21,815 bases of DNA. Origin: a virus. Below are positions 21,537-21,815 of this stretch, in pieces. A program made the translations under genes and the position numbers. The notes under the pieces were generated by a model. That model searched no databases and was not told where the DNA came from. It was given only the letters and a program-made list of their open reading frames with translations. Position 1 is the first letter of the stretch. Every line of letters starts with the position of its first letter. The stretch lies in the IMG/VR virus record IMGVR_UViG_3300027413_000037, positions 1 through 21,815 of that record; one strand, 5' to 3'.

Positions 21537-21815
21537 ATGAATTTAGTTGATATGAATGGTGCACCCGTAGAGGATGTACAAGCGTTTTATGAATCAGAAG
21601 GAATTGGCTTTAAAGCTGAAGCAGGACAAGACAGAGATGGCAATCCTACTACTCAAATGCAAAAGAACTGCTCTTTTAGAGCAACACACTTTGTACCAGA
21701 GAGTGGTAATGAAAAAGCTACTGAACCGTTTTGGAGAACTACTCCAAGTGGTAAGCAGTATTGCCTTGTTATGGGTATTGCAAAGGTAAAAGGTTTACAA
21801 GAACTTTCTGATGAG
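21537..21815 (+). CDS. Early paralogous protein B, partial (93 codons in window)
   Basis: ATG at 21537-21539; the frame stays open to the last base, so the C-terminus is outside. It aligns through its length with the protein at 20874: AP-VEDVQAFYE, KNCSFRATHFVPESG, GKQYCLVMGIAKVKG. By eye about half the residues are identical. It lacks six or so residues at the N-terminus but has an extra loop (GQDRDGNPTTQ). It is a tandem duplicate with its own promoter copy. Confidence 0.78.
   Translation, partial: MNLVDMNGAPVEDVQAFYESEGIGFKAEAGQDRDGNPTTQMQKNCSFRATHFVPESGNEKATEPFWRTTPSGKQYCLVMGIAKVKGLQELSDE

Noticed and set aside
1-21815. tRNA genes, insertion sequences or integrase attachment sites
   Set aside because: No cloverleaf, transposase, integrase or flanking direct repeat pair was seen.

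Overview
The window is a segment of a tailed double-stranded DNA phage of Bacteroidota, most likely a crAss-like (Crassvirales-type) phage or close relative. The evidence is a portal protein of more than 919 residues next to a 738-residue large terminase, and an upstream block of a PD-(D/E)XK nuclease, a zinc-cysteine protein and an IHF/HU-like protein. The genome is AT-rich, most genes lack Shine-Dalgarno sites and have A/T-rich leaders, and two large gene blocks lie on opposite strands. The crAss-like assignment rests on recalled family knowledge and was not searched. Host evidence is independent: one secreted protein (17869-18726) has the domain style and C-terminal tail of Bacteroidota type IX secretion substrates.

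Layout: (1) 1-7587, minus strand, is a compact packaging operon with mostly 1-29 nt overlaps: coiled-coil protein, winged-helix-like protein, IHF-like protein, Cys-rich zinc protein, PD-(D/E)XK nuclease, 171-aa unknown, TerL and portal (cut by the window edge). A minus-strand terminator at 7645-7675 separates it from (2) 7712-9598, a lysis cassette: Amidase_3 endolysin, holin-like protein, unimolecular-spanin candidate and a membrane-anchored coiled-coil protein. (3) 9660-11089 encodes a calcineurin-like phosphoesterase and a DOT1-like methyltransferase. (4) 11091-16857 is the virion and adhesion operon: beta-helix protein, two modular lectin or fibre proteins, a collagen-like protein with a carbohydrate-binding-like insert, and small virion proteins. 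(5) 16858-17171 is non-coding but highly structured: two terminators, an 11-bp inverted repeat and a candidate structured RNA with its own promoter. (6) 17172-18726 holds a small membrane protein, a GroES-like co-chaperonin, a small coiled-coil protein and the secreted T9SS-like protein.

From about 18742 the strand switches. The 222-nt divergent region carries a perfect 10-bp inverted repeat and the first copy of a strongly conserved promoter motif (AAACAACTTTTTACATA). The plus-strand arm (18964-21815) has five copies of this motif. Nearly every gene or gene pair is a self-contained promoter-ORF-terminator unit, as expected for early genes. These proteins are mostly unrecognised. One ends in an SSB-like acidic tip (DDLPF), and the last two are tandem paralogues, the second cut by the window end.

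As a whole, the left arm packages DNA, builds host-binding fibres and lyses the cell late in infection. The right arm looks like an early takeover or replication region run from a phage-specific promoter. No tRNA, CRISPR array, insertion sequence or integrase was seen.
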